Below, piece after piece: positions 21,701 to 34,548 of a stretch of DNA of 39,080 bases. Positions within the stretch are counted from its first letter, which is position 1. The number at the start of each line of letters is the position of its first letter. The stretch spans positions 1 through 39,080 of the forward strand of contig JBBBWG010030309.1 of the NCBI GenBank assembly GCA_037176905.1, given 5' to 3'. The position numbers and the translations under genes were made by a program. This DNA is from Azolla pinnata (taxonomy: Eukaryota; Streptophyta; Polypodiopsida; Salviniales; Salviniaceae). The notes beneath the pieces are model-generated. The model saw only the letters and a program-made list of their open reading frames with translations, searched no databases and was not told where the DNA came from.

Positions 21701-24700
21701 TTCTGCCTTGCTTGAAGAATGTGAAATATCTGGGGACAAACCATCTGCAAAGGAGGTTTTACGACTATTTAGGTAATTTTTTGCTGAGGTATCACTGTAA
21801 AGTTTATCAGTGGCATAAAATCTTTAGTTGACCTGAACATTGTCAGAAAATGACTACAATGAAACGAATTGTAGGACAATAGATCCGTCTTTTAGATTTG
21901 TAACAGGGGAATCGTGCTTCATTCATACTTCAGCTCACATGTTTGTTTTATGTAAGTTTATTTATTCCCATGCAGAGTGATTGGCATTTCCCAGTATAGG
22001 TTTTACGTGATACCAATGATATCATCTGGACTCTATGAGGGTGCTACATTTGTAAGCTATTACCAGGGTGCATCTTTTATGGATCAAGAAATTTCAGATG
22101 TATTTGTGAAGTTGGAGACAGTGGTCATTCTAAAGGGTATTTCTATTACACTTGAAAGTGTTGAAGATCTGGACAATTTACAAGTTTCTGAGTTGCTCAA
22201 TGAAGAGAAACTAAAGACTTTGGAAAAACTAGTGGAGGTATCCAGCATGGGTTTTGATTTGCTAGACATACATGTGTCAGTTTTGGTAGTTCATAATGAT
22301 GTGTAATCTTGTTCATTGCAGATTCTACAGATTCCGTCTGATCTTGTGATTCCCCTGAATGACTCTCAAGAAATCAAGGGAGCCCAGGAATTTAACCATT
22401 CTTCTTTCTTCTTTCTGCGGATACTATTTGCTATTTTGAGGGCTGACATCATTGATATGAAACAGGGTTACCTGATGCAGAATGTGATTCTTACCTGTGC
22501 AGCGATAGCTTCTGCTGAAAATGATACTAGCACACCTCTTTCATGGATAAGTAAAGATGCCCGGAAAATAGCAAGTAAAATAGTAAATCACATTGATACT
22601 TATTTTCGTGAAACCAGAGTGCTAGAAATTCAGGAAGAAGGACAGAACAGAAAGATTGAGGTTGATTCTTGTGTTGGTGTTGAGAGAGTGGTCTCAAAGA
22701 TGCTTCCTAATTTCGTACCAATATTCAGGAATCGATTGAAGAGTGATTTTGATATTACGACTGATTCCAAAGTTATGTCAAGCAGTGCAAGTCTGGCATC
22801 TGCTATTATTGCAGCACATCAAATGCACTGGTGTTTAAAACAGGTGAACTTTACATGATGCATAACATAAATATTTCTACTGGCTGACGATTTCTATAGT
22901 GAATTCTTGTTTCTGTAAGGAAATTGAAAATGTTGAAATGCTGTAGAATGAAAGGACCATTTCGTATGATTTATGTTCGTACACATGGAGTGAAAAATTC
23001 AATGAAAGAAGGCCGAAAGAAATTGCAAAAGAAAAATATTTTCTTATATATACTCTCGAAGGGCTAGATGGATGTTGTCAGCTGTCCGCTCATAGTGCTC
23101 GTTCAATGAATTACATATGGAGCATACATACTTCTATGCTGGATAAGAGAGAATTTGGACTCCGTTTCCAAATGTGTCGAGGAAGTGTTCATGCAGTGCA
23201 TGTAGGATATACACAGGATCATATATACAGTTTGAGCCAATAATCAACGTGTACATTTTTCCTTGATTATATGCTCTGTTCGCCTAATTATATTGCCCAA
23301 AATTCATCCCCTTCAATGATGCATAACATTCATAATTTAGGAAGGATAAACCTTTATACATAAGACTTCCGGAAGTTGAGCACGGGCATTTGGCTAACAA
23401 TGGGCATTTCAGTATATTTCTTCTGATTTGAAAATCATACGTGCAAATTTGAACTGCGATCATAGAATTTGAACTTATGGCCAGGTTAAGCATCCTCATT
23501 TGAGTCCTTTCTCAACATTATTGGTACCTTGTGCTCTTATGGCTTTGGATCATCACTCTCCGCATATCAAGGTATTCCTTCTTCAGTTATTTCGTAATAT
23601 AGTTTTATACACTTTTATGAAATTGGAGCCATTAAAGGAAATTAATTTGTTAGTAATTTGAAAAATACTAAAGATTTAGAATATAAGGTTGCAATGAAGT
23701 GCACGAAAAGTTATAATTAAATTCCCAACTTGTCTAGTTATATGTAAGAAATACTTGTGGTTTCATGTCACAATGTGTACTCACATTTGTATCATGCAAC
23801 AATTTTAGAATTATTGTAAATAAAATATTGAATTCACATGGAGACGGCCTTAAAACAAGCAAATTTTCAGTTTTTATTTCTTTATTTGGCTTTCCATTCT
23901 TTATAATCATTGTTGAGCTTTTGGTTTTGGATAGTAATAAGTTTTGATCAAGACAATGTTGACTTTGAATGTAATTGACAGAGACAGGCACTGAAAATCT
24001 TCTTACATTTAAAAGAAAATTTGAATCCATCAGAGCTTCGTTGGTACAAGGATTTAATACTTAATTCTGCGTCCCATACTATCATCGGCTGTGGCGAGCT
24101 TTGGCCCCTTGTAGTTCAAACATCAATTCAACTTGTTAAATGCTTGGAAGGAAGTAATCCACGAGCTAAATGGTAATGCATCAAATATCTGTAAGTACCA
24201 TATGTTATTTGATGCCTTAAGGTGCTGGATTTATTTTTTCCTATCTCTTTTCATGGTAAGGTCAAATAAATACCGAGAATACACAACAAAGTTGCTGTTT
24301 GAAGCATTAACAGTATGTTGTCACAATGATGAAACGGTCATTTGTCCATGAGAGCTACCAGTTTGCAGACTTCAGGTTGATATTTGAAGGCCAAGTATCT
24401 GTGCACAGTTTGATAGATGAACTTGCTTAGAACATAGAAATTTAGTTTTAGTGGATGTACTATTGTGATATTGCTACTTCTAGAGACTAAGAACTCTTTT
24501 AGACAGCTGATCTAGATACAGGAGGGATATCAGATCTGATGGGTAAGGCAAGGTGGTAGGTGGTGATCCAATTTTATTAAGAATCTGAGAAGAATCACAA
24601 TATCTTGGGTACTTGCCTGGAGGGAATGTTTTTTGAATCTTTGAGCGTGGGGGTGATGAACATTTTTACAAAAATGATTTCGAGCTTTTGATTTAAGCTT

Positions 24701-26305
24701 ATGTGTGTACAATACTTATGTCATGTATCAGCTGTTTGAATCATTATAGCTCCTGTGAACCATTGTACATTTAGCTGTTTATCCTTGTTGCATTCGAAAC
24801 AGGTATAGGAGTATTTTGAATGAGATGTTGAGTGAATTGGAAAGACACCAGAGGGATCCCATTTGGTATACAGTATGGTTGGATCATATAGGTGAACTCT
24901 TCAATGCGATGGGCCTTGTTCTCGTAGCACATTTTCGACGACTTCTGCCTCTCCTCTTCTGCTGGGCACATTCTTCAGAAGATTCAGTTGTATTAAGGGT
25001 CAGATTTATGTATCTTGATGGTTTAAACTCTTTGAATCTTGTTTTTGAAGGGCTAGACTTGTGTATCTAATGAGTTACATCTGTATATCATAATATGGGT
25101 AGATTTATAGCTTGATGTGCTGCTCAATGGATGATGGTGCAGGTGCTCAACGTCTTCAAGGATATCATGAGAAACACATGGCCGCGAATACCCTACCATG
25201 CTGAAAGGTATAATCAGAATATAGAACCATAAGTCTTTCTAATTTTTGGTAGGCTTTTTAGGAACCTCTGGATGGGTTTTCATTTCTATACTAAAAATAT
25301 GTAATATTAGCAATAGGCAACGATTGAGTTCAGTTTAGAAGAACAGGTTTCAAGCTGTCTAAAAAGTTTCAACTTTGAAACAAACAAAACTGTGAAACCA
25401 TGAAACAAAACTTAACTAATGAATCAAACTGAGCCAAACCCAAATCAAAGCATTTACAAATCTTCAAACCCAAACCAAACTGAGATATTAACCTGCGAAA
25501 GTCTTGGTTTCTGTGGTTCATTTTAAATTAAACTGAATCATTGCCAACTCCTAAATCTTAGAGGAGGGACGAGGAGAAGATTAAACTTTTATGATTAAAA
25601 ATTATTTAAAAATAGCCTTAAAATCGTTAAGCTAAAACTGGAAAGAGAGAATGGTTAAAACCAAACGAATGAACCCTTGACCTAACCCAGGTAATACTGT
25701 CAGAGCAAGTGTTTCGACCTAAACTGAACCGAACAAAACTGTTAAGCCATTTAGTCATTAAGCCCTGTTAACGTGTTGTATTCTTGAAATGCCATCCATT
25801 ATTGAAGGGTCGGTTGTACAATTTTGTATATTTTTTGCATGGGTTCCTTATGATAGTGAATGCCCAATCATGTTTTCACATATCTAGCTATATGCCGGGT
25901 TTTACTTATACTGTTGCAATTTATTTTTTCTTATTGTAGCAGATTTTGGGGAGAATTTGCTCAGCTATACACCGAAGCTTCTGAAAGGAAGTCGTGCACA
26001 GCTCTTCGCTCATCGATTATTGAACTATGTGCACTCCTTAAAATGTATGGTTTCCTTAATCCAACCTAATCATTATTGAGAATTTGTTTTTATACTTAAT
26101 CGAGACTGCAGAATGCCAATAAACTCCATTTCCTTGTTGTAGGCATTTTTAATGATGCAATTGACTTATGAATCAGGCTTCATTTTGCAGGTGTGGGGGC
26201 CCAGTGTTAGGGAACCAGAAAGAAGATAATATCAATGACTCGCTAGCCTGCTTGAAACTTGCTGTGGATGCTCACATTGAAGCAGTTTCTGTCAACGCTT
26301 GTTGA
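18783..26305 (+). CDS. ARM-repeat protein, TELO2-interacting protein 2 (TTI2)-like
   Basis: Twelve exons with matching phases: 18783-19010, 20671-20741, 21277-21397, 21480-21772, 21976-22237, 22322-22843, 23485-23571, 23982-24172, 24803-24998, 25143-25207, 25943-26044 and 26191-26305, about 750 residues. The product is leucine-rich and helical throughout, as expected for an ARM/HEAT solenoid, with no signal peptide or membrane segment. The C-terminal third (HHSPHIKRQALKIFLHL, RWYKDLILNS, FNAMGLVLVAHFRRLLPLLF, DIMRNTWPRIPYHAE) matches my recollection of plant ARM-repeat proteins of the At2g39910 type and the Tti2 family. TTI2 works with TELO2 and TTI1 as the TTT co-chaperone that stabilises PIKK kinases (TOR, ATM, ATR). 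This assignment is from motif memory; a generic ARM-repeat protein is the fallback. An alternative exon at 24261-24312 is possible but breaks the frame. It is divergent from the GTP cyclohydrolase gene. Confidence 0.62.
24261..24312 (+). other. Possible alternative exon of the ARM-repeat gene
   Basis: GTAAG|G...ACA|GTATGT encloses 52 bases that splice in phase after exon 8 and encode SNKYREYTTKLLFEALT, which resembles the start of exon 9 (YRSILNEMLSEL). Joining it to the normal exon 9 acceptor gives an immediate stop. Reading on through 24352 also ends in a stop after CCHNDETVICP. It could be a poison exon, an alternative end, or chance. Confidence 0.25.
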
Positions 26306-26953
26306 GAGATGGAACTGTTTTCGTGCGAGTTCTTTGTTGCATGGATTAGATGTTGCGAGAAAAGCCTTGCGAAAGGAAATTATCTGAGAAAGAAATTATC
26401 GCGCTATATGCACAAAGCTCTAGATGGCGAATCCGGGGCATCATCAAAAGATATGTTGAGCGTAGTGCAGCCATCTCAGCCATACTACGTACTCTAAACC
26501 CTAAACTGGGCTTTGTTTCAGTGGGTTTACGGTTTAGGGTTTGTTTACGATGATTATTGTATCTTGCATGGATGATGGTCGCAATTGTACCAGGTCGTTC
26601 AATCTCTCTTGACATCATCGTTGGTGAACAATTAGGCTAATTAGCTCTTATTGATAACTAGTCATGAGCATCAGGCTTCGACTACCTAATTGCTTTTGTG
26701 TAAACGGACACTTTCGAGATTGGAAAAACAAATTTTTTGTTGACAGGATTCTCCACCATCTGAGGTCATAGAAAAGGCTATGACGATCATGAGCCTGAGA
26801 ATCGTTTGGATTAAGACCTAATAATGCGCAATTCTTGCCCAAGAGAGGGTTAAAAGAGAAATCTTTTGTTAATCGAAGCGCTTGCTGTTTGCGATCCATC
26901 CTTTTTTATAGGAGTAATAGAATGTCGTGTTTATGTCTTTGGGACGGTTTAAG

Positions 26954-27085
26954 AATCACTTCATCTGGGGAATTGTGGGCACCAGATCGATATGGTGCAT
27001 CTTCATCTGGGAATCACTTCATCTGGGGAATTGTGGGCACCAGATCGATATGGTGCATCTTCATCTGGGAATTGTGGGTATTGGA
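26954..27085. repeat. Tandem repeat, 58-bp unit, about 2.3 copies
   Basis: AATCACTTCATCTGGGGAA begins units at 26954 and 27012 that are essentially identical across 58 bases (through GGCACCAGATCGATATGGTG). A third, partial and diverged unit begins near 27059. The near identity suggests a recent duplication. Confidence 0.92.
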
Positions 27086-27185
27086 TCTATACGGCGCAGT
27101 GCAGGCATATCATACACCAACTTGACGATGAGCTCATGTGCATTGTTCACAAGAATCTGCGATTACTCACAGTGCATTGGCCTCA

Positions 27186-27186
27186 G

Positions 27187-27214
<28 letters not shown>
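27186..27214. repeat. (CT)n microsatellite
   Basis: This is a perfect CT run. A second interrupted run lies at 27497-27536, about 310 bases upstream of the PHD gene start codon. Confidence 0.95.
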
Positions 27215-27219
<5 letters not shown>

Positions 27220-27498
27220 TTTGTATCTATATGGAACTGTTAAGACAATAACACGCTCTAACCAGCATCGATCGCCGATATTCAATGCCTCAGGATCTCA
27301 TTCATGCAAACCCGGACGCGGTTCCTTCGCTCTCGGCACGGAGAAGCGACGGCGACGATTCAGCCGGCTGTTCCTGTTCCGACCGCCGGCTGCTGATTCG
27401 GTCGGTCGAAATCGGTCGATCGAAAGAATGAAGCGCGCAGTATATTATCAGAAGCTCATCGGTGTATATGAACATACACCTCAAGTCTCTAATGCAAT

Positions 27499-27537
<39 letters not shown>

Positions 27538-27579
27538 TTGTCTCTTGTCTCTTGGTTTATCTTCTCCTTCTCCAAGAAG

Positions 27580-27833
27580 AAGCTAAGGAAGAAAGAAGAA
27601 GAAGGAAGAAAGAAGAAGAAGGAAGAAGGAAGAAGGAAGAAGAAGAAGAAGAAGGAAGAAGAGGGAAGAAGAAGACCTGACAGCAAAAGCGAGAAGAAGG
27701 AAGAAGGAAGAAGAAAGGAAGAAGGAAGGAGAACAGAGTGCCAAAACGAAGAAGAAAGGGACTGAAACCGCGAGAGCGTTGGGTTTGTCGGCCGGAATTC
27801 GCTTCTTCTTCTTCTTCTTCTTCTTCGTCCCCT
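27580..27833 (+). repeat. GAA-rich then TTC-rich tract upstream of the PHD gene
   Basis: A purine block made of AAGAAG, GGAAGAA and related units (27580-27770) is followed by a TTC run (27803-27826) directly before the start codon. Long Lys/Glu-rich or Phe/Ser-rich frames on both strands here are compositional artefacts. Confidence 0.85.
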
Positions 27834-27842
27834 TCGATTTTA

Positions 27843-30800
27843 ATGGCATTTCACGTCGCTTGCCCCATTACCTGGTTTGATCCTCGCTCCCTCTACATAA
27901 TCTCCCCTTCTCTGCTGTTTTCCTCGCTCTCTCCCGCCCCCCTCCCGTCCTTTGGGTTCTGTTTGTTTATGTCAAATCCTCGCCATCGCTCCCCCCTCTC
28001 CTTCTTTCTCTCACCCGCGCCGCGCTTCCTTCCTTCTGTTTACGGCTTCTCCCCCCCCCCCCCCCGCTGGATCTGCAGCGCTGTCGCCTTTGCCCCTCTC
28101 TATCCCCGCCCTTCTTGATTTCTCCCCCTGTCTTTCTTTCTCTTTTCTTTTCTGGCTTTCGTCGTGTGCCTACTCTCGCTTCTTCGTTTGCCTCGACATA
28201 AATACACTTCTGGGGTAGGGAGGGAGGGAGGGAGGGAGGGAGGGGGGGGGGGTGTCCGTTCCTTGTCCATGCACATTCTTCGTCTTTGCTTTGCTGAAAT
28301 TGGCGTTCCATCTGCTGATTTATTTAGAGTTGGTTCGCGACTCGAGTTTCTGGGTGTGTGCGCGCTGCTTCCTTCTGGCGAATTCAGCTCGTTGCGTCTT
28401 GCTTTTGTAGAACTTCCTTTCCTCATATGAATCCTTCTGCCTCTGTTCCACCTTGAAACTAATGGCGTTTTTTTTCTTGAAGAGAGTTGATTGTTGTGTT
28501 TGGTATGGTTTGTGGGTCTGTTTCCTCCTCAAATCAAGGTTTTTAATATGTTGTGGGCATTTTTCATTCGTTCATTCATTTATATCTGACATGTGATGCG
28601 AGGCGTGTTTTCCTTGTAAATCGCCCATCTTCTTGGAAATTCAAGCTTACGGGATTTTTTTTTGGGCTATGGAAATATCTGATTCTGCTTCCTGTTATGT
28701 TCGACACACCATGTTTGATGGACCAAGATGAATTTCTGACTGAAATTTGATTGTTTTCTGATTCCTTCCTCTTTTTTTTTGGTCTATTTTTTGCATCTAA
28801 ACAACCTGAGCATGTAGGGCTGAAAGTTCTAACTAAAAAATGATTGCTAATTCTTTTCTGGGTCGATTCATGCCTAAACAGTCGGAAGATATGCTTTTGT
28901 ACATATGGGACCCCGGCCCCATTGCTGGCTCCGGGGGGTAAAGAATCATTTCTTCGAGATGTGATGGATTTGGAGAAGCTTCTAACGAAGCCATGTCTAC
29001 TGGCATCGGGGGAAAATGAAACCATAGAGATTCTTGTACCCAGGCTAGCGAGAGATCTCAAGCCAAAGAAGATGAAGAGCAGCACAGGAGGAGGAGAGAG
29101 TGGCGAAGATACCGGTTTTTCACTTTCGAAGAAGATGGTTATGCGAAAGCAAGCGACAATGGCAGCTATTGCAGTGGCTGAGGCAGCGGCACTGGCTGAG
29201 CAAGCAAAGAAAGTAGCCGAAGCAGCCAGGCTTGGTGCTTCTCGTCATGTAAGTTATCTACCTTACTTTTCGACTGTTTATCCCTACACTATCTTTGAAT
29301 GGGAGAAGGCATTGTACCTTATCAGCTTAAGGTCTATGCATAACACCCCTGCAGATTGTGAGGTTCCATTGCACTCTCACTTCCTGCAGATTGTTATGCT
29401 TGCTGTCTATGATAGTGCACATAATTCTGAGCAAGAAAAGAAAGTGTTTGGTCGTTAAGTTGTTTCATAAAACAAGTCAATCACTTAAAATAGGTGAAGG
29501 ATTTTGTCAGTTTAACTCTTCAAGTTACACCATATAGCTTCTTCCTGTAGCATATTTGGAACATGCTTGAGGAAGTTCAAATCTATATGGTACAGCACCA
29601 TTCTGTTTCTTAATGAACCTCAGTGTATTTTAGGCCACATGAAAGTTTATATCACTTTCATTTGTATATTTGGAATGAAACTGGATGACGAATTGTGTAA
29701 ATGCAACTGTATAAGTCTCATTACCATCAGTTCCAAAATGGCTTTGAACCAGGTTGAATGAAGGATCATTTACAGTTTTAAGTTCATAAGCACATCTCCT
29801 AATAAATTTTAAATAGGGCTAAATGTGAATTCAAACCGGTCAGCACGGATAAGTTGTCTTGTGGTCACCATCCGTGCTATTATGAAGAGGATCATATCAT
29901 TTTAACTATATAAGTATCAATTTTATTATTTATTATAGCATCATCCTGTGAATTTTCAGAATTCAAATTTCCAAGTAAATATAACTGCATAGAAATTTAA
30001 TGGGAATTTTGGTGACTCTCAAGTGTTTAAGCAAGGCAATATCAATCAGAGGAAATTGTAAATGTATAGCATGATGATTTTTTTGGGATGATTAATAGCC
30101 ATATCTGAAATTTTGTGGAAATGGTTTTGGGGAAATTTTCTTCCAGCTCATTGAAACTGGGGTCGCTACAAATGGGGATTCTGGTGGCTTGACCTGTGAG
30201 ATTTGCTTCTTCAGTGAGGTTTCTGGTAGTAGAAAAGCTGATCGAATGATACCTTGTCCAAGCTGCAAAAAGATGTTTCATAGAAATTGTCTGAAGCGCT
30301 GGGCTGGCAATCGGGGTGAGTTATTTTTTGCATGGCAAAAGATTCACACATTTTTATATGTGCATGCATAATTCATTTATGCTGAACTCTGTTCTTATAT
30401 GCCATCTCTTAAAGCTCATTTGCGTGCATATATATTGCATATATATGATCAATTGTATTCTTTGTAGATTTATTCAATTGGGCATCTTGGGTTTGTGCAA
30501 GTTGCCGAGTTTGTGAGGTACCTATCAGTTTTGACAATAATATCTCTACGTCTCTCAGGCATTTGTACTATTTCCCTTTGCTTTTCTAGTGTTCTAATGG
30601 TTATGGCTTTGTATGGATAAAAAATCTATTCAGGTTTGTAGACGTACAGGAGAACCTAATAAGCTCGTGTTTTGCAAAAGATGTGACGTGGGGCTTCATG
30701 CATATTGCCAGCAACCACCCCTCAAGGTCATTGCGTCCTCTATTTCTATGATCATTGGAATTCTTCAGAAAGCACTTGAGTGTTCTGATATGTCCTTTTC

Positions 30801-33800
30801 ATTACTATCTTAAATGAACAGCAAGTAAGTAAGGGGCCATATCTCTGCCCCAAACATGCCATTTGCCACAGCTGTTCTTCTCGAGTTCCTGGAAGTGGTG
30901 TTAGTTCAAGGTAATAATGCATACATGTCTGGTTAGATTATCAAACATATGTATTTCTGATTCAGTCTGATAAATTTAGCCTCCTATGTTGAGCGCAAAA
31001 GGCTAATACTGGCTGAAAATGTTGTGAAAACAGGTGGTTTCTTGAGCACACCTTTTGTGATGCATGTGGGAGACTTTTCATTAAGGGGAAGTATTGCACA
31101 GTATGCCTCAAGGCAAGTGAATGTTTAATTTAATCTATGTTGTGTGTACTATCATGTAATTGATAATGCTGGGTTCCCTTGTTAGTTATTCATACACTCT
31201 GATTCCATGGAAGTCTGGTATATGTTCCAAAGAAACATGGCTTATTCTGAATTTGTCATTGCATTGTTCAGCTCTATTGCCAACTATTTTTCTTGTTCCC
31301 ATTCTGTGGTTTTCCACGGTCGTATTCTACTTGTGCTGTGTGGGAAGGACACGTATGAAACTGATTGGTTAATGTTATATCTATGTGTGTTTGAATGGAT
31401 TCTGCAAGTTCAATTGAAATTCATGATCACGTTACTCATTTTTCCTTGTTCTTTCTCTGCACATCTTCATGTTTGATCATTATAGCGGGAAAGATTTGAA
31501 CTGAATCAAGGTTTTCGTTACTCATCTTGAGCTCTCCCCCTCCTGGTTTTTTTTCTAAGTAATTTACCTGTTTTTAGCTCAACTAAATTCTCTCTATCTA
31601 TTTTGTTTGCTGACATAGGATTTCCACTTCTCACTGACGAATATTTTAAGAAAGTACTTTCTTGCCTATGATGTTTTTTTAATATATTTGGACACGAATC
31701 TAAGTGGCATGCACTCATCCCTCAATGCCTCTTCATGTTCTATATTTCCATGAGAAACTGGGCTGAAGGAATCTCTCATCTTACAGTATTGTCAGGCTCT
31801 GACTGCATGACTTGTTTGTGAATCTTGCAGGTTTACAGAGATTCTGAGGCATCCCCTATGGTTTGTTGTGATAATTGTGAACATTGGGTTCATGCTCACT
31901 GTGATGGAATAAGGTAGGAAGTGGCAGTTGTGAACACCTAACCAGGTTTTCGAGTCGATAAGCCCAAATAAAGAACTTATGCATTAAATCCTTGTATTCA
32001 TTAATTTAATTTTCTTTCAGTGATGAGAAGTATCAAGAATTTCAGCTAGACAACAATCTGCACTATACATGTCCTGCGTGCCGTGGAGAATGTCACAAAG
32101 TAAATGTTCCATTACTGATGCATGAGCCTTGGTTTTTGCTCTGTTTATTTATAAGTACAAAAGGTCTTACTGAGCACCTACTTTTTTCCTTGTAGATAAA
32201 AGATGTGGATGACGCAATTCAAGAGATTTGGAGGAGACGTGATGAGTATGATAAAGATTTGATATTACAGTGCCAGAAGATAGCAGGGCTTCCTTCAAAA
32301 GATGAAAATTTAAGGCTGTGTCCTTCTGATGATGATGAAGAGGTTACAGATTCTCGTCCAATAAAGAAGACTGTCAAAATGCTTACCCCTACGGGAAAGG
32401 AACATGAAGAGAAGCCATTGAAGAAAGCTGAACATGGAAAGCACAAAATTGATGTACCTGATAAGAGTGGGATTGGTGGGGGTGTTATAAAGAAGTTAAA
32501 AATTACTTTCCCCAAATTGAATGTGACCCCAAGCAAAGAACAAGAAAATGAGATAAAGGATATAGGCCCTATTGAGGACAAGGGTGGCCTTGAAAATTCA
32601 AACAAGAAAAAGAACAGTTCGGTTGCCAAGCTTACCAAATATGTGATTCAAGCAAGAGAATCAATGGCAGCCAACAATGGCAAAAAGACGTCACTTGACG
32701 ATGTTAATAGTAAGAGTAATTCTGGCATCAAGTTGAGGAAGCCTTCTTCTGTTGCAGTTGATGAGAACAAGGATATGCTAAGTAGGGTGAATGCCTCCTC
32801 TGAGGCGAAGAGGGCAAATGATAATCCTGTGAAGACTGTCAAGTTTATTAGCAGTGCAAATAAGGATCAAGCAGGCACCAAGAAAACAATAATGAAAATC
32901 CGTCCTTTCCTAGGTTCAAAGGAACCTCAGAGACAGCTTAATCATCTGCGTGTGGATGAAGAAGGTCAGCTTTTGATCCTTGTATTTTTCGTGCAATCTT
33001 GTTGGAGTTTATCAGTTGAAATATGTTTTTCATTTGATGATATGAGTGGGGAATGACTACTCTTCTGGACTTCAGTAGCAGCAGGCCTATTAGTGTAGTT
33101 TTTGTTTAATATTCTTGTTCTTCCTAGCAATCGGAAATGGCGCTCGGAGAAACTCGAGCAAACTTTTATATGAAATTTATATATTTATGTGGCTTTTTTT
33201 ACTGGTCTGAAATATCAGGGTCCGAACAGACCAGTGATTCACGGGAAAGTGGCTCTGGTTTGACTACTTACCGCGATGGAAGAGGTATAATCTCTAAGAA
33301 TATTCTTTTATATAGAAAGGTATTAGAAGCTCATGGTTTCTTCGATTTATGCATAACAGCCCAGGCTGTCAATGTCCGAGAAGACAGTGGTAAGCATTCC
33401 AATCTCACTGTCAAGTATCGTGACAAGAACGCAAGCAAAGATAAGTCAAAGAAAAGCTATCAGGAAAGGAATGATCGCGATGACAATAATGATGATCATC
33501 ATCAAGGGCTAGACTCATCAAACGATACCTCATCTGGTAAGAATATTTGAATTGATGAGAACTAATGTTACGGATGGCTTTGCCAACAACAAGAGTTAAA
33601 GACTCTAATAGTTATAGTGTGGTAGTGTTAGAAAAGGAGAGGTTGATGATTCCCAAATTCTATTCTACCAGGTATAAGATTTTGAGGTAAATGAGATTGT
33701 TCCGCTTAAAGGAAAACAATGTCAAATTGGTAAAAGATTATTTTGTTAAGAAGAAAGAAAATAAACTAAAAACGATTGTTTTGGGATACATTGGCAGATC

Positions 33801-34548
33801 CAGAGAGAGAGTCTTCGGCAAAGCCTTTGGACAACAGTAAAAGTAATGGTGGTGGTGCTGGTAGTGGAACTTTTCGAGGCCCACGATCGAAGAGGAGGAA
33901 ACATTCTGCACTAGAGGTTCGCAAAATGGTGGTTCTTGAAGATGAGATGGAACTGGAACCCAATCCGAAAGAATCCGATGATAACTGGATCCTACAAAAA
34001 CTTGGTCGAGGTGCGATTGGGAAACGAGTCGAAGTTTTCCGGCCAAGAGATAAGTCATGGTAAGTTTGATAAGCATTTAGGCACACACATTTTTTTTTCT
34101 GATTTTGCAAGCTCCATGCATTTATTATCCATTAAAGGACTTTTATAGATGGACATATGTGTGCATGTCGTGGCATCGACTCGCGATGGCTCAATCATTG
34201 CCATTTTCCTTAGTAATAAAATCATATATATAGAGCATGAGATGAAATAATGCCCTAGGTTTGGTTAAAAACTGTTGAAAGAGAATGAAACTTTGTATCT
34301 ATCAGCAGCTATCTGTCTTTGTATCTATGCAATATACAGGCTAAAAAGGTTTGCATTCTGGCTCTGATATGAATATGAATTGATTTTGTTTTGTTACTTT
34401 GAATAGGCATAAAGGAAGGGTGACAGAAGTCCTACCCAAGCAATCGGAATTCACTGTAAGTTTCGAGGATGGACTGCGAGAAACTCTAGAGTTTGGGAAG
34501 AGAAGCGTGCGAATACTTTCACACTTGGGAAAGCATCCGAGGTCGTGA
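27843..34548 (+). CDS. PHD zinc-finger protein with C-terminal Tudor-like domain (At3g52100/At3g08020-like)
   Basis: Fourteen exons: 27843-27874, 28882-29248, 30147-30315, 30468-30517, 30634-30726, 30822-30910, 31034-31112, 31831-31913, 32021-32099, 32196-32964, 33219-33284, 33360-33536, 33798-34059 and 34407-34548; about 818 residues. The short first exon (MAFHVACPIT) joins in phase to CRKICFCTYGTPAPLLAPGG. An Ala-rich helix (residues 95-130) precedes a Cys/His cluster of PHD type (150-345): CEICFF...CPSCKKMFHRNC, CRVCEVCRRTGEPNKLVFC, CPKHAICHSC, CDACGRLF and CCDNCEHWVHAHC. A long Lys/Ser-rich disordered region follows. The last 70 or so residues (LGRGAIGKRVEVFRP, SWHKGRVTEV, FTVSFEDGLRETLEFGK) look like a Tudor-like reader fold. 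PHD and Tudor modules bind histone tails, so a nuclear chromatin role is inferred. Intron 7 has a GC donor. The 75-nt intron 33285-33359 is in frame if retained. Confidence 0.88.
27875..28881 (+). other. Intron 1 of the PHD gene, with C10+ and GGGA runs
   Basis: Donor CCTG|GTTTGA and acceptor AAACAG|TCGG enclose about 1 kb. It contains a run of C (28051-28065) and a GGGA array passing into a G run (28217-28251). Its first part may be leader sequence if transcription or translation starts elsewhere. G-rich and C-rich runs of this kind are prone to length change and sequencing error. Confidence 0.65.

Larger units (their letters stand above)
26306..27842. other. Spacer between the ARM-repeat gene and the PHD gene
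   Basis: The left part is probably 3' untranslated sequence, with AAACCCTAAAC (26498) and its inverse GGTTTAGGGTTTG (26530) near each other. A 58-bp tandem repeat (26954-27085), CT runs (27186-27214, 27497-27536), and a GAA-rich then TTC-rich block (27580-27830) follow. The purine/pyrimidine switch next to 27843 is probably the promoter and leader of the PHD gene. No coding gene is seen. Confidence 0.6.

Noticed and set aside
26835..27586. 219-codon plus frame across the 58-bp tandem repeat and CT runs
   Set aside because: The peptide repeats mirror the DNA repeat and then become Ser-Leu from the CT runs; there is no domain.
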